Positions 16,718 through 25,504 of a stretch of DNA of 64,000 nt are shown here, in pieces; position 1 is the stretch's first letter; each line of letters begins with the position of its first letter. Under the pieces are notes generated by a model that was not told where the DNA came from, searched no databases, and saw nothing but the letters and a program-made list of their open reading frames with translations. Made by a program: the position numbers and the translations under genes. This DNA comes from Pseudonocardia nematodicida. Lineage in GTDB: Bacteria > Actinomycetota > Actinomycetes > Mycobacteriales > Pseudonocardiaceae. The stretch lies in contig NZ_JBEDNQ010000001.1 of the NCBI RefSeq assembly GCF_040105385.1, positions 1-64,000 on the forward strand, in the 5' to 3' direction.

Positions 16718-19054
16718 GTGACCGAGCGAGAGCCGATGGCCGAGACCCCCGCGACGGACCTCCCCGACGCGGCGCCCCCCGTCCCGGGAACCACCGGCAG
16801 CACGATCCCGGACGCACCGGGGGAGCCCGAGGCGGACGAGGGGTCCCCGCAACCCGACCGGCCTGAGATCAACTACGCCGAGTACTACCACCCGGCGCGG
16901 CCGCGGACGCTGCGCCACCGGGCGCGCGTGCGGTCGGCCGTGCGACGCCGGTCGGTCGCCCAGGACGGCCCGGCGTCCGGTGAGAACCCGGTGCACGTCT
17001 CCTGGCTGCTGGCCCAGTCGATGCTCGGCCACGCCGACGAGCTGGCTCGCCAGTTCTCCGGCCAGGGCTCGATGTGGCAGAACCCGTTCGCCAGCCCCGG
17101 CCCGCGGCACGCGGTCGAGACGGCGTCGGTGTGGTTCACCGCGTACCCGATCTCGCTGATCACCCGCGAGGGCCAGTCGTTCCTGAGCGCGCTCGGCGAC
17201 GAGGAGCTGTGGCAGGCGTTCGAGACGATCGGCATCGAGGGCGTCCACACCGGACCGGTGAAGCGGGCCGGTGGGCTGGACGGCTGGCAGCCGACCCCGA
17301 GCGTCGACGGGCACTTCGACCGGATCTCCAACGAGATCGACCCGGTGTTCGGCACCGAGGACGAGTTCCGCGCGATGTGCGCAACCGCGACCTGGCACGG
17401 CGGGACGGTGATCGACGACGTCGTGCCCGGCCACACCGGCAAGGGCGCCGACTTCCGGCTCGCCGAGCTGGCCTACGGCGACTACCCCGGCATCTACCAC
17501 ATGGTCGAGGTCGAGCCGTCCGACTGGGGGATGCTGCCCGAGGTGGCGCCGGGCCGGGACTCGGTGAACCTCGACGCGGCCACCGAGGAGACCCTGGAGA
17601 AGGCCGGCTACATCGTCGGCCGGCTGCAGCGGGTGATCTTCTACCGGGAGGGTGTGAAGGAGACCAACTGGTCGGCCACCCGCGAGGTCACCGGGGTCGA
17701 CGGCGTCGTCCGGCGGTGGGTCTACCTGCACTACTTCAAGGACGGCCAGCCCTCGGTCAACTGGCTGGACCCGACCTTCGCCGGGATGCGGATGGTGATC
17801 GGCGACGCGCTGCACTCGCTGGCCGACCTCGGCTCGGGTGCGCTGCGGCTGGACGCCAACGGCTTCCTCGGCGTCGAGAAGGCCGGCGGCGGGATGCCGG
17901 GCTGGTCCGAGGGGCACCCGCTGTCCGAGGCGGCGAACCACCTGATCGCGTCCATGGTGCGCAAGGTCGGCGGGTTCACCTTCCAGGAGCTGAACCTGAC
18001 CGTCGACGACATCAAGGTCACCTCCGAGGCCGGCGCGGACCTGTCCTACGACTTCATCAACCGCCCCGCCTACCACCACGCGCTGGCCACCGCGGACACC
18101 GAGTTCCTGCGGCTGACCCTGCGCACCGCTCTGGACCTGGGCGTCGACCCGGCGTCGCTGGTGCACGCCCTGCAGAACCACGACGAGCTCACCTACGAGC
18201 TGGTGCACTGGACCGCCGGGCACGCGGGAGAGCTGTTCTCCTTCCGTGGCGAGGAGATCACCGGCGGGGACCTGGCCGACACGATCCGCCGGGACCTGTG
18301 CGACAAGCTGACCGGCCCGGACGCCCCGTACAATCTGATCTTCACGACGAATGGGATCGCCTGCACCACGGCGACCGTGATCGCCGCCGCGCTGGGGATC
18401 TCCGCGCTCGACGACATCGGCGACGACGACGTCGAGCGGATCCGCCGGGTGCACCTGCTGCTGGTCATGTTCAACGCCTTCCAGCCGGGGGTGTTCGCGC
18501 TGTCCGGCTGGGACCTCTGCGGGATGCTGACGCTGCCGCACGAGCAGGTCAGCGACCTGCTGGCCTCCGGCGACACCCGCTGGGTCTCGCGCCCGGCGCA
18601 CGACCTGATGGGGGACCGCCCGGACGCCGACCGCTCGTCGTCGGGGATGCCGCGCGGGCGCAGCCTCTACGGCCCGCTGCCGGCGCAGCTGGAGGACGAG
18701 ACCAGCTTCGTCCGCCAGATGCAGGCGATCCTGGCGGTGCGCAAGCACTGCGGGGTGGCGACGGCGAAGCAGGTCGACGTCCCGGACGTCTCGCACCGCG
18801 GGCTGCTGGTGATGGTGCACGAGCTCGACGACGGCCGGACCCAGGCCACCGTGCTCAACTTCGCCGACGAGGACGTCGACGCGGCGGTGCGGTCCGAGCG
18901 CTTCACCGCCGGGTCCTCGGTGGTGGACCTGTTCTCCGGGGAGGCCCTGGGCACGGTCGACGACCTGCAGGGGTTCCGGATCGAGATGTCGCCGTTCCGG
19001 GCGACGGCGGTGGTGCTGGAGGCCCCGGCCCCGGCGGAGGACACCGACGCGTAG
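16718..19054 (+). CDS. divergent GH13 protein, putative trehalose synthase (maltose alpha-glucosyltransferase)-like
   Basis: 778 residues: an acidic disordered N terminus (1-50), then a GH13-type barrel with Asp379 (GALRLDANGFLGVEK, nucleophile position), Glu424 (TFQELNLT, acid/base position), Asp489 (LQNHDELTYE) and motif I VIDDVVPGHTGKG. It lacks the normal TreS opening (WYKDAVFYEV-type) and has instead SWLLAQSMLGHADELARQFSG and GVHTGPVKRAGGLDGWQ, so it belongs to a distinct GH13 branch. Placement next to mak and in the GlgE gene set suggests trehalose-maltose interconversion, but the reaction is not shown by sequence. GTG start with GGAGGA upstream. Confidence 0.75.
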   Translation: MTEREPMAETPATDLPDAAPPVPGTTGSTIPDAPGEPEADEGSPQPDRPEINYAEYYHPARPRTLRHRARVRSAVRRRSVAQDGPASGENPVHVSWLLAQSMLGHADELARQFSGQGSMWQNPFASPGPRHAVETASVWFTAYPISLITREGQSFLSALGDEELWQAFETIGIEGVHTGPVKRAGGLDGWQPTPSVDGHFDRISNEIDPVFGTEDEFRAMCATATWHGGTVIDDVVPGHTGKGADFRLAELAYGDYPGIYHMVEVEPSDWGMLPEVAPGRDSVNLDAATEETLEKAGYIVGRLQRVIFYREGVKETNWSATREVTGVDGVVRRWVYLHYFKDGQPSVNWLDPTFAGMRMVIGDALHSLADLGSGALRLDANGFLGVEKAGGGMPGWSEGHPLSEAANHLIASMVRKVGGFTFQELNLTVDDIKVTSEAGADLSYDFINRPAYHHALATADTEFLRLTLRTALDLGVDPASLVHALQNHDELTYELVHWTAGHAGELFSFRGEEITGGDLADTIRRDLCDKLTGPDAPYNLIFTTNGIACTTATVIAAALGISALDDIGDDDVERIRRVHLLLVMFNAFQPGVFALSGWDLCGMLTLPHEQVSDLLASGDTRWVSRPAHDLMGDRPDADRSSSGMPRGRSLYGPLPAQLEDETSFVRQMQAILAVRKHCGVATAKQVDVPDVSHRGLLVMVHELDDGRTQATVLNFADEDVDAAVRSERFTAGSSVVDLFSGEALGTVDDLQGFRIEMSPFRATAVVLEAPAPAEDTDA

Positions 19055-19074
19055 CACGCCGGTCGGGCGATCGA

Positions 19075-19099
19075 CGCATCTGATGCGATTTGCGTACGC
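19075..19099. promoter_or_regulatory. palindromic operator candidate upstream of vapBC
   Basis: CGCATCtGATGCG (19075-19087) is a perfect 6+1+6 inverted repeat, and GCGTACGC (19092-19099) is a second palindrome, both just before the vapB GTG at 19107. Antitoxins of this class bind such sites to repress their own operon, so autoregulation is the likely role. Confidence 0.5.
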
Positions 19100-19106
19100 T
19101 CATGAT

Positions 19107-19346
19107 GTGCGTACCACGGTGGACATCGACGCCTCGGTGCTCGCGCAGCTCAGGAAGCTGCAGCAGCGTCGGGGTACGACGCTCGGTGCGCTGGTCTCCG
19201 AGCTCCTCGCCACGGCGCTGGCGGACGAGGAACGGGCCGACGGTGCGGGTGTCCGCCCCCTGACGTGGTCGTCCGCGTCGCTGGGTTCGCGTGTCGACCT
19301 CGACGACCGGGACTCCGTCCTCGACCTGCTCGACGCCGACCGGTGA
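19107..19346 (+). CDS. vapB: VapB-type antitoxin
   Basis: 79 residues. The N terminus (MRTTVDIDASVLAQLRKLQQ, with the first codon GTG) is a ribbon-helix-helix strand and helix, and the acidic C terminus (RVDLDDRDSVLDLLDADR) is the kind that wraps around the toxin active site. It would neutralise the adjacent PIN-domain toxin and repress the operon. It overlaps vapC by four bases (GTGA). The leader is very short and the start sits close to a palindromic region, so the mRNA may be leaderless. Confidence 0.85.
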   Translation: MRTTVDIDASVLAQLRKLQQRRGTTLGALVSELLATALADEERADGAGVRPLTWSSASLGSRVDLDDRDSVLDLLDADR

Positions 19347-19786
19347 GTGTCACCGTCGATGCGAACGTCCTGGTCTATGCCTCGGACGCGGACGCGCCGA
19401 AGCACGAGGCGAACCGGGCGCTGCTCGAACGCCTGGCGGCGGGCCCGGACCTCGTGCACGTGTTCTGGCCCGTGGCCATGGCCTACCTGCGCATCGTGAC
19501 CCATCCGAGGATCTTCGAGCGGCCCCTCGATCCGGCTGTCGCGCGGGCGAACCTGGACGCGTTGGTCTCGCGGCCCCACGTGCGGACCCCGGGGGAGGGG
19601 GACGGGTTCTGGGGCGCCTTCCGGGACACGACCGCCGGCGACGTCATCCGCGGGAACCTCGTGCCGGACGCGCACATCGCCGCGCTCATGCGGGAGCACG
19701 GCGTGGCGACGATCTGGACGTCGGACCGCGACTTCCGTCGGTTCCCCGGGATCACCGTCCGGGACCCGTCGGCAGCCGGTTCCTGA
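19343..19786 (+). CDS. vapC: VapC-type PIN-domain ribonuclease toxin
   Basis: 147 residues with the PIN fold: first acidic motif VTVDANVLVYASD near the N terminus, a central Glu/Asp region, and the late acidic motif TIWTSDRDFRRFPGI. VapC toxins cleave tRNA or rRNA at single sites in a Mg-dependent way. The variant with FWPVAMAYLRIVTHPRIF is a common actinobacterial subgroup (TA-system PIN toxins). Translation is coupled to vapB by the GTGA overlap. It looks complete, so the pair is probably functional. Confidence 0.87.
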   Translation: MSVTVDANVLVYASDADAPKHEANRALLERLAAGPDLVHVFWPVAMAYLRIVTHPRIFERPLDPAVARANLDALVSRPHVRTPGEGDGFWGAFRDTTAGDVIRGNLVPDAHIAALMREHGVATIWTSDRDFRRFPGITVRDPSAAGS

Positions 19787-19833
19787 CCGACGATCGGTGC
19801 CGCGCTCGGTGCGCGATCACATCGGCCTGCGGC

Positions 19834-20280
19834 TCACCCGGGTGCGCCCACCGGGCCGGTGGCCCGGCGCAGCGCCGGATGCACGGCGACCAGGAGTGCG
19901 CCGGCCGCGGCGGCCGCGCCGGCCACGAGCGCGGGTGCGGCGGGGGCGACGGCGTAGAGCGCCGTCCCGGCGAGTGGTCCGACGACGAACGTCCCGCCGT
20001 TGACGAAGGTGACCAGACCGGCCACCCCGCCCTGCTGCGCGGCCGGGACGACCTGCGTCGCGGCGGTGGTCCAGCCCGGGATCGCGAGCCCGAGCCCGAA
20101 CGCCAGGGTCACCATCGCGAGCCCCATCGACACGGCACCCGGTGCGACGGCCAGCAGGCCGAACCCGGCCGTCCCGATCGGGAGCCCGATGCGCAGCAGC
20201 CGCACCGGGGTCCAGGCCAGACGCGGCACGAGCACGCCTTGCGCGACCACCAGCGCCACCCCGGACGCGAACGGCGTTCG
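19834..20280 (-). pseudogene. C-terminal remnant of an MFS transporter
   Basis: Reads as the last four to five transmembrane segments of a drug-efflux-type MFS protein (GVALVVAQGVLVPRL, then GLGLAIPGWTTAATQVVPAAQQG, the typical helix 10-11 region, then two more helices). The N-terminal seven or so helices are absent; homology stops near 20265-20290, where it meets the truncated VapC reading the other way. A short Arg-rich stretch from an ATG at 20301 precedes the remnant but does not look like transporter sequence. Confidence 0.7.
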
Positions 20281-20444
20281 CCGGCCCCGGTCTCCGCTCA
20301 CTCGATGCCATCCACCTGGCCACCGCGGCTCTCCTGGCGGAGCGCGGCCCGGTCACGATGGTCAGCTACGACCACAGACTCCTCGCCGCCGCAGAGGCCG
20401 TGTCGCTGTCCGCGGTCGCCCCCGGACCAGCCGGCCCCGGCTGA
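20274..20444 (+). pseudogene. C-terminal remnant of a second VapC/PIN toxin
   Basis: About 57 residues matching the end of PIN-domain toxins: LRSLDAIHLATAALL (the second conserved acidic motif) and VSYDHRLLAAAEAV (the last acidic motif). The first catalytic Asp and the whole N-terminal half are missing, as is any antitoxin, so it cannot be active. It abuts, head to head, the truncated MFS gene at about 20265-20290. Confidence 0.7.
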
Positions 20445-20445
20445 T

Positions 20446-20506
20446 CACTGATCGGGCGCGGAGCCGGTCGTCGACGGCCGTTTCCGCGCCCGGTCCGTGA
20501 TCAGTG
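20446..20506. repeat. imperfect palindrome between vapC remnant and glgE
   Basis: CACTGATC-GGGCGCGGA at 20446-20462 is inverted as TCCGCGCCC and GATCAGTG at 20483-20506, with a 7-base insertion on one side and a 20-base loop. It lies after the vapC remnant stop and 88 bp from the glgE stop, so it may act as a bidirectional terminator. Confidence 0.5.
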
Positions 20507-20593
20507 CTCGGGCCGGCACCCGCCGTCGCGGTCCGGCGCAGCGCCGCGTGGGTGACGGCGGCGAGCCCGGGGCCGCGACGGTGCGGGCCGGCG

Positions 20594-22585
20594 TCAGACG
20601 AGGGGCACCTGCGCCGGCAGGGTCAGGATGTGCGCGACCTGATCGCCCGGGGTGAGCCGGACGAAGTTGTACTCGCCCCAGGAGAAGGTCTGCCCGGAGA
20701 TCTCGTCGTGCACATCGATCCGGTCCGCCCAGGCGAGCCCGAGGGCCGGCATGTCCAGCTTGATCGTGCCCTGCTGGGACGCCGTCGAGTCCAGTGTGCA
20801 CACCACGAGCACCTGGTCGCCGGTCGCCGGGTCCAGCCGGGAGTAGGCGATGATGTCGTCGTTGTCCACCTCGTGGAAGTGCACCTCGCGCAGCTGCTGC
20901 AGCGACGGGTGCGCCCGGCGGATCTCGTTGAGCCGGGTCAGGTAGGGCTCCAGCGAGCGGCCCTGGTTCAGCGCCGACTCGAAGTCGCGCGGGCGCAGCT
21001 CGTACTTCTCCGAGTCGAGGTACTCCTCGCTGCCCGGCTTCACCGGGGTGCCCTCGAACAGCTCGAATCCGGAGTAGACACCCCAGGTGGGCGCCATCGT
21101 CGCGGCCAGGGTGGCCCGGATCGCGAACATCGACGGCCCGCCGGTCTGCAGGGACTCGTGCAGGATGTCCGGGGTGTTGGTGAACAGGTTCGGCCGGCAC
21201 TCGTCGGCGTGCTCGGCGTGCATCGTCGCGAACTCGGCCAGCTCCTCCTTCTCCGTGCGCCAGGTGAAGTAGGTGTAGGACTGGGTGAAGCCCAGCCGGG
21301 CCAGCCCGAACATCCGCGCCGGGCGGGTGAAGGCCTCGGCGAGGAACAGCACGTCCGGGTCGCGGCGCTTGACCTCCCAGATCAGCCAGTGCCAGAAGTT
21401 CGGCGGCTTGGTGTGCGGGTTGTCCACCCGGAAGATCTTCACGCCGTGCTCGACCCACTTCAGCACCACGCGCAGGCACTCGGCGTAGAGCCCGGCCGGG
21501 TCGCGGTCGAAGTTCAGCGGGTAGATGTCCTGGTAGCGCTTCGGCGGGTTCTCCGCGTAGGCGATCGTCCCGTCCGGACGGACGGTGAACCACTCCGGGT
21601 GCTCGGCGACCCAGGGGTGGTCCGGCGCGCACTGCAGCGCCAGGTCCAGTGCGACCTCGAGGCCGAGCTCGCCGGCCTTGGCGACGAACGCGTCGAAGTC
21701 GTCCCAGTCGCCCAGCTCGGGGTCGATCGCGTCGTGCCCGCCCGCGGCCGAGCCGATCGCCCACGGCGAGCCGACGTCGCCCGGCTCGGCGTGCACGGAG
21801 TTGTTGCGGCCCTTGCGGTGCACCGTGCCGACCGGGTGGATCGGGGGCAGGTAGACGACGTCGAACCCCATTCGCGCGACGCGGTCCAGCTCCTTGGACG
21901 ACGTGGCGAAGGTGCCGTGCACCGGCCGCCCGGTCTCGTCCCGGCCGCCGGTCGAGCGGGGGAAGAACTCGTACCAGGAGCCGAACAGCGCCCGCGTGCG
22001 GTCGACGTGGATCTCCCGCTCCGGGCCGCGGGTGATCAGCTCGCGGACCGGCCGCTCGGTCATGATCGCCACGACGCCGTCGAACAGCGCGGGGGCGACC
22101 CGGGCGCGCAGCGGCAGCGCGGTGTCCCGCAGCGTGTTCGCCGCGCCGAGCAGCAGGTCGCGGTGCTCCTTCTCGGACGGACGCCGGCCGACCCGGCGCA
22201 GCAGCCGCGCGCCGACCTCGAGGTCGTTGGCGAGCTCGTCGGCGGACTGCCCGGCGGCGATCTTCTTCTCGACGCCCGAGCGCCAGGTCGCCCACGGGTC
22301 GCTCCAGGCGTCGACCCGGAACGTCCAGCGGCCCTCGGAGTCCGGCGCCACGTAGGCGACGAACCGGTCGGTGCCGACGCCCTCGGGCTGCATCCGGACG
22401 TAGCGCGACTCGCCGGGCGTGCCGTCGTCGTCGACCGGGGTGAACACGACGTTCGCGGCGACGGCGTCGTGGCCCTCGCGCCACACCGTCGCGCGGATCG
22501 GGACCACCTCGCCGACCACGGCCTTCGCCGGGTCGCCGGTCTCCACGAACGGGGTCACGTCATCGATTCCGAGCCGACCGGTCAT
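20594..22585 (-). CDS. glgE: alpha-1,4-glucan:maltose-1-phosphate maltosyltransferase
   Basis: Extends alpha-1,4-glucan by two glucose units from maltose-1-phosphate. 663 residues: an N-terminal beta domain, a helical insert, then a GH13 barrel with nucleophile Asp388 (KIFRVDNPHTKPPNFWHW) and acid/base Glu417 (LFLAEAFTRP); the 29-residue spacing matches characterised GlgE. The GlgE-specific PPIHPVGTVHRKGRNN and ENPPKRYQDIYPLNFD are present. The ATG at 22585 is preferred because GGGGGG lies eight bases upstream; a GTG at 22594 is in frame. It is divergent from glgP, consistent with joint regulation of synthesis and breakdown. Confidence 0.96.
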   Translation of the reverse strand: MTGRLGIDDVTPFVETGDPAKAVVGEVVPIRATVWREGHDAVAANVVFTPVDDDGTPGESRYVRMQPEGVGTDRFVAYVAPDSEGRWTFRVDAWSDPWATWRSGVEKKIAAGQSADELANDLEVGARLLRRVGRRPSEKEHRDLLLGAANTLRDTALPLRARVAPALFDGVVAIMTERPVRELITRGPEREIHVDRTRALFGSWYEFFPRSTGGRDETGRPVHGTFATSSKELDRVARMGFDVVYLPPIHPVGTVHRKGRNNSVHAEPGDVGSPWAIGSAAGGHDAIDPELGDWDDFDAFVAKAGELGLEVALDLALQCAPDHPWVAEHPEWFTVRPDGTIAYAENPPKRYQDIYPLNFDRDPAGLYAECLRVVLKWVEHGVKIFRVDNPHTKPPNFWHWLIWEVKRRDPDVLFLAEAFTRPARMFGLARLGFTQSYTYFTWRTEKEELAEFATMHAEHADECRPNLFTNTPDILHESLQTGGPSMFAIRATLAATMAPTWGVYSGFELFEGTPVKPGSEEYLDSEKYELRPRDFESALNQGRSLEPYLTRLNEIRRAHPSLQQLREVHFHEVDNDDIIAYSRLDPATGDQVLVVCTLDSTASQQGTIKLDMPALGLAWADRIDVHDEISGQTFSWGEYNFVRLTPGDQVAHILTLPAQVPLV

Positions 22586-22861
22586 CGGCTGCACCCCCCG
22601 GGGCCATCGTCACCGCCGGTCGTCGCCGTCGGTGGTCGGTTGTCGTCTGTCGTCTCCGACGTCGTCCCACGGCAGTCTGGCGAAGAGACGTCACAGGCCG
22701 CCACACCCGCGCCGTCCTCGGCGAGGACGACGGGTGAACGGAACCGATCCGACGTGCACGGACCCGGCTCGTGCTGCAGCGCGCCAACCCTAGCCGTTCA
22801 TGGGCGCGGAGGCGGGACGGGCGACGTACGCGTGTCGGTGTCCCCCGTTACCCTCGCGGCC

Positions 22862-25405
22862 GTGAGAGCCCTCCGCCGTTTCACCGTCCGTGCCCAGCTC
22901 CCCGGTCCGCTCGCGCCGCTGCAGACGCTGGCCACGAACCTGCGGTGGACGTGGCACGCCCCCACCCGGGACCTGTTCGCCTCGCTGGACCCCGACGCCT
23001 GGGACGCGTCCGGCCAGGACCCGGTCCGGCTGCTCGGGGAGATCGGGAGCGGCCGGCTGGCCGAGCTCGCCGCCGACGACGCGGTCGCCGCCACCGTCGC
23101 GGAGCGGGCCGCCGAGCTGCAGAGCTATCTCGACGAGCCGCGCTGGTACCAGCGCTCCCGCGACGACGACCCGTCGCTGCCCGCCGCCGTCGCCTACTTC
23201 TCGATGGAGTTCGGCGTCTCGGAGGTGCTGCCGAACTACTCGGGCGGGCTCGGTGTGCTGGCCGGTGACCACCTCAAGGCGGCCTCCGACCTCGGGGTTC
23301 CGCTGATCGGTGTCGGGCTGCTCTACCGGTCGGGCTACTTCCGGCAGTCGCTGTCGCTGGACGGCTGGCAGCTCGAGCACTACCCGGCCGTCGACCCGCA
23401 GGGCCTGCCGCTGCAGCTGCTGTCCGATTCGGACGGTGCGCCGGTGCTGGTCGAGGTGGCGGTCCCCGGTGACCGCACGCTGACCGCGCGGATCTGGCTG
23501 GCGCGCGTCGGGCGGGTGCCGCTGCTGCTGCTCGACACCGACATAGAAGAGAACTCCGCGGAGAACACGGGGGGCACGGACGACCTGCGCGGGGTCACCG
23601 ACCGGCTCTACGGCGGCGACCAGAACCACCGCATCCAGCAGGAGGTCCTGATCGGGATCGGCGGGGTCCGCGCGGTGCGCGCATTCTGCGCGACGACCGG
23701 GCACCCCGCGCCCGAGGTGTTCCACACCAACGAGGGGCACGCCGGGTTCCTGGGCTGCGAGCGGATCCGGGAGCTGTGCACGGCGGCGCCGTCCGGGGCC
23801 GGTCTGGACTTCGACGAGGCGCTCGCCGCCGTCCGGGCCGGGACGGTGTTCACCACGCACACCCCGGTGCCCGCCGGCATCGACCGGTTCGGGCTGGACC
23901 TGGTGCGGCACTACCTGACCGGCCGCCTGCTGCCCGGGCTCCCGGTCGACCGGCTGCTGGCACTCGGCGCCGAGGACGATCCGGAGACCTTCAACATGGC
24001 GCACATGGGCCTGCGGCTGGCCCAGCGCGCGAACGGCGTCTCGCGGCTGCACGGCCGCGTCTCGCGGGAGATGTTCGGCGGGCTCTGGCAGGGCTTCGAC
24101 CGCGACGAGGTGCCGATCGGGTCGGTCACCAACGGGGTGCACGGCCCCACCTGGGAGTCCCGCGAGGTCGGCGAGCTGATCGGCGACCCGGGTGCGGACG
24201 CCCAGCCGTCCGACGCCGAGCTGTGGGCGCTGCGGAACACGCTGCGGTCCCGGCTGGTCGACGAGGTCCGGCGCCGGGTGCGGGCGGCCTGGCTGGAGCG
24301 CGGCGCGTCGGAGCCCGAGCTGGGCTGGACCGACCACGTCTTCGACCGCGACGTCCTCACCGTCGGCTTCGCCCGCCGGGTGCCGACCTACAAGCGGCTC
24401 ACCCTGATGCTGCGCGACCCGGAGCGGCTGCGTGGCCTGCTGCTCGACCCGCACCGCCCGGTCCAGCTGATCGTCGCGGGCAAGTCGCACCCCGCCGACG
24501 ACGGCGGCAAGGCGCTCATCCAGCAGATCGTCCGGTTCGCCGACGACGCCGGCGTCCGGCACCGGATCGTGTTCCTGCCCGACTACGACATGTCGATGGC
24601 CCGTTACCTGTACTGGGGCTGCGACGTCTGGCTGAACAACCCGCTGCGCCCGCTGGAGGCGTGCGGGACCTCGGGCATGAAGTCGGCGCTCAACGGCGGG
24701 CTCAACCTGTCGATCCGCGACGGCTGGTGGGACGAGCTCTACGACGGCCGCAACGGCTGGGCCATCCCGACCGCGGACGGGCTCGAGGACCCGACCCGCC
24801 GCGACGACCTGGAGGCGAACGCCCTCTACGAGCTGATCGCCACCCAGGTCGGGCCGGCGTTCTACGACCGGGTCGACGGCGTCCCGCACCGGTGGGTGGA
24901 GATGGTGCGGCACACCCTGTCCACCCTGCGCCCCACGGTGCAGGCGACCCGGATGGTCGGCGAGTACGTGCACGACTGGTACGCCCCGGCGGCCCGCGCG
25001 GCCGCCGACGCCGTCGCGGACGACTTCGCCGCGGCCCGCGACATCGCCCAGTACCGGGCCCGGCTGAACAAGTCGTGGAACCACGTGTGGATCACCGGTG
25101 TGGACGTGACCGGGCTGCCCGACACCCCGGTCGTCGGGTCGCCGATGACCGTGCGGGCCGGTGTCGACCTGGCCGGGCTGAACCCGTCGGACGTCGTCGT
25201 CGAGGCCGTCGTGGGCCGGGTGGACGACACCGACGAGCTGGCCGACCCGGTCACCGTCGCGATGGAGCACCGCGGCGAGGACAGCTGGGAGGTCGCGGTG
25301 CCGCTGCCGCACGCCGGGCTGACCGGCTACACGGTCCGGGTGCTGCCGCACCACCCGCACCTGGCGTCCTCGGTGGAGCTGGGCCGGATCGTCCTGGCCG
25401 GCTGA
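22862..25405 (+). CDS. glgP: alpha-glucan (glycogen/maltodextrin) phosphorylase
   Basis: Releases glucose-1-phosphate from the non-reducing ends of alpha-1,4-glucan using PLP. 847 residues, the length of the short actinobacterial form with an N-terminal DUF3417 (RRFTVRAQLPGPLAPLQTLA) followed by the GT35 core. PLP-binding Lys lies in EACGTSGMKSALNGGLN, and the FHTNEGHAGF and VTNGVH motifs are intact. GTG start at 22862. The 276-bp divergent gap to glgE (22586-22861) should hold both promoters. A strong hairpin follows the stop. Confidence 0.95.
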   Translation: MRALRRFTVRAQLPGPLAPLQTLATNLRWTWHAPTRDLFASLDPDAWDASGQDPVRLLGEIGSGRLAELAADDAVAATVAERAAELQSYLDEPRWYQRSRDDDPSLPAAVAYFSMEFGVSEVLPNYSGGLGVLAGDHLKAASDLGVPLIGVGLLYRSGYFRQSLSLDGWQLEHYPAVDPQGLPLQLLSDSDGAPVLVEVAVPGDRTLTARIWLARVGRVPLLLLDTDIEENSAENTGGTDDLRGVTDRLYGGDQNHRIQQEVLIGIGGVRAVRAFCATTGHPAPEVFHTNEGHAGFLGCERIRELCTAAPSGAGLDFDEALAAVRAGTVFTTHTPVPAGIDRFGLDLVRHYLTGRLLPGLPVDRLLALGAEDDPETFNMAHMGLRLAQRANGVSRLHGRVSREMFGGLWQGFDRDEVPIGSVTNGVHGPTWESREVGELIGDPGADAQPSDAELWALRNTLRSRLVDEVRRRVRAAWLERGASEPELGWTDHVFDRDVLTVGFARRVPTYKRLTLMLRDPERLRGLLLDPHRPVQLIVAGKSHPADDGGKALIQQIVRFADDAGVRHRIVFLPDYDMSMARYLYWGCDVWLNNPLRPLEACGTSGMKSALNGGLNLSIRDGWWDELYDGRNGWAIPTADGLEDPTRRDDLEANALYELIATQVGPAFYDRVDGVPHRWVEMVRHTLSTLRPTVQATRMVGEYVHDWYAPAARAAADAVADDFAAARDIAQYRARLNKSWNHVWITGVDVTGLPDTPVVGSPMTVRAGVDLAGLNPSDVVVEAVVGRVDDTDELADPVTVAMEHRGEDSWEVAVPLPHAGLTGYTVRVLPHHPHLASSVELGRIVLAG

Positions 25406-25429
25406 CCCCGGCCGCGCCGGCAAGGGTGG

Positions 25430-25497
25430 CTTCGCACCCCCTTGCCCCGCTTCGCACCTGCAGCGACGGGTGCGAAGCGACGGCGAGGGGTGCGAAG
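25430..25497. terminator. nested inverted repeat after glgP
   Basis: CTTCGCACCCC (25430-25440) pairs with GGGGTGCGAAG (25487-25497), and inside it CGCTTCGCACC (25448-25458) pairs with GGTGCGAAGCG (25469-25479). The CTTCGCACC word occurs in both arms, so the element also contains direct repeats. It lies between the convergent glgP and the FmdB gene and can terminate both. Confidence 0.6.
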
Positions 25498-25504
25498 TGC
25501 GGGC

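Noticed and set aside
14938..16872. Longer maltokinase of 644 residues
   Set aside because: The extra N-terminal part is low-complexity, whereas a strong AGGAGGAGG site precedes the GTG at 16353, which gives the usual family length.
20446..20506. Palindrome considered as terminal inverted repeats of an insertion sequence
   Set aside because: Arms are only 20 bases apart, there is no transposase frame between or beside them, and no target duplication is seen.
22790..25423. Long open frame (over 870 codons) antisense to glgP
   Set aside because: A by-product of very high third-position GC; its composition is low-complexity Gly/Arg/Val/Pro with no family motif, while the sense strand is a clear phosphorylase. 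The same holds for the long antisense frames over 4474-6879, 41650-43419 and 45841-48297.
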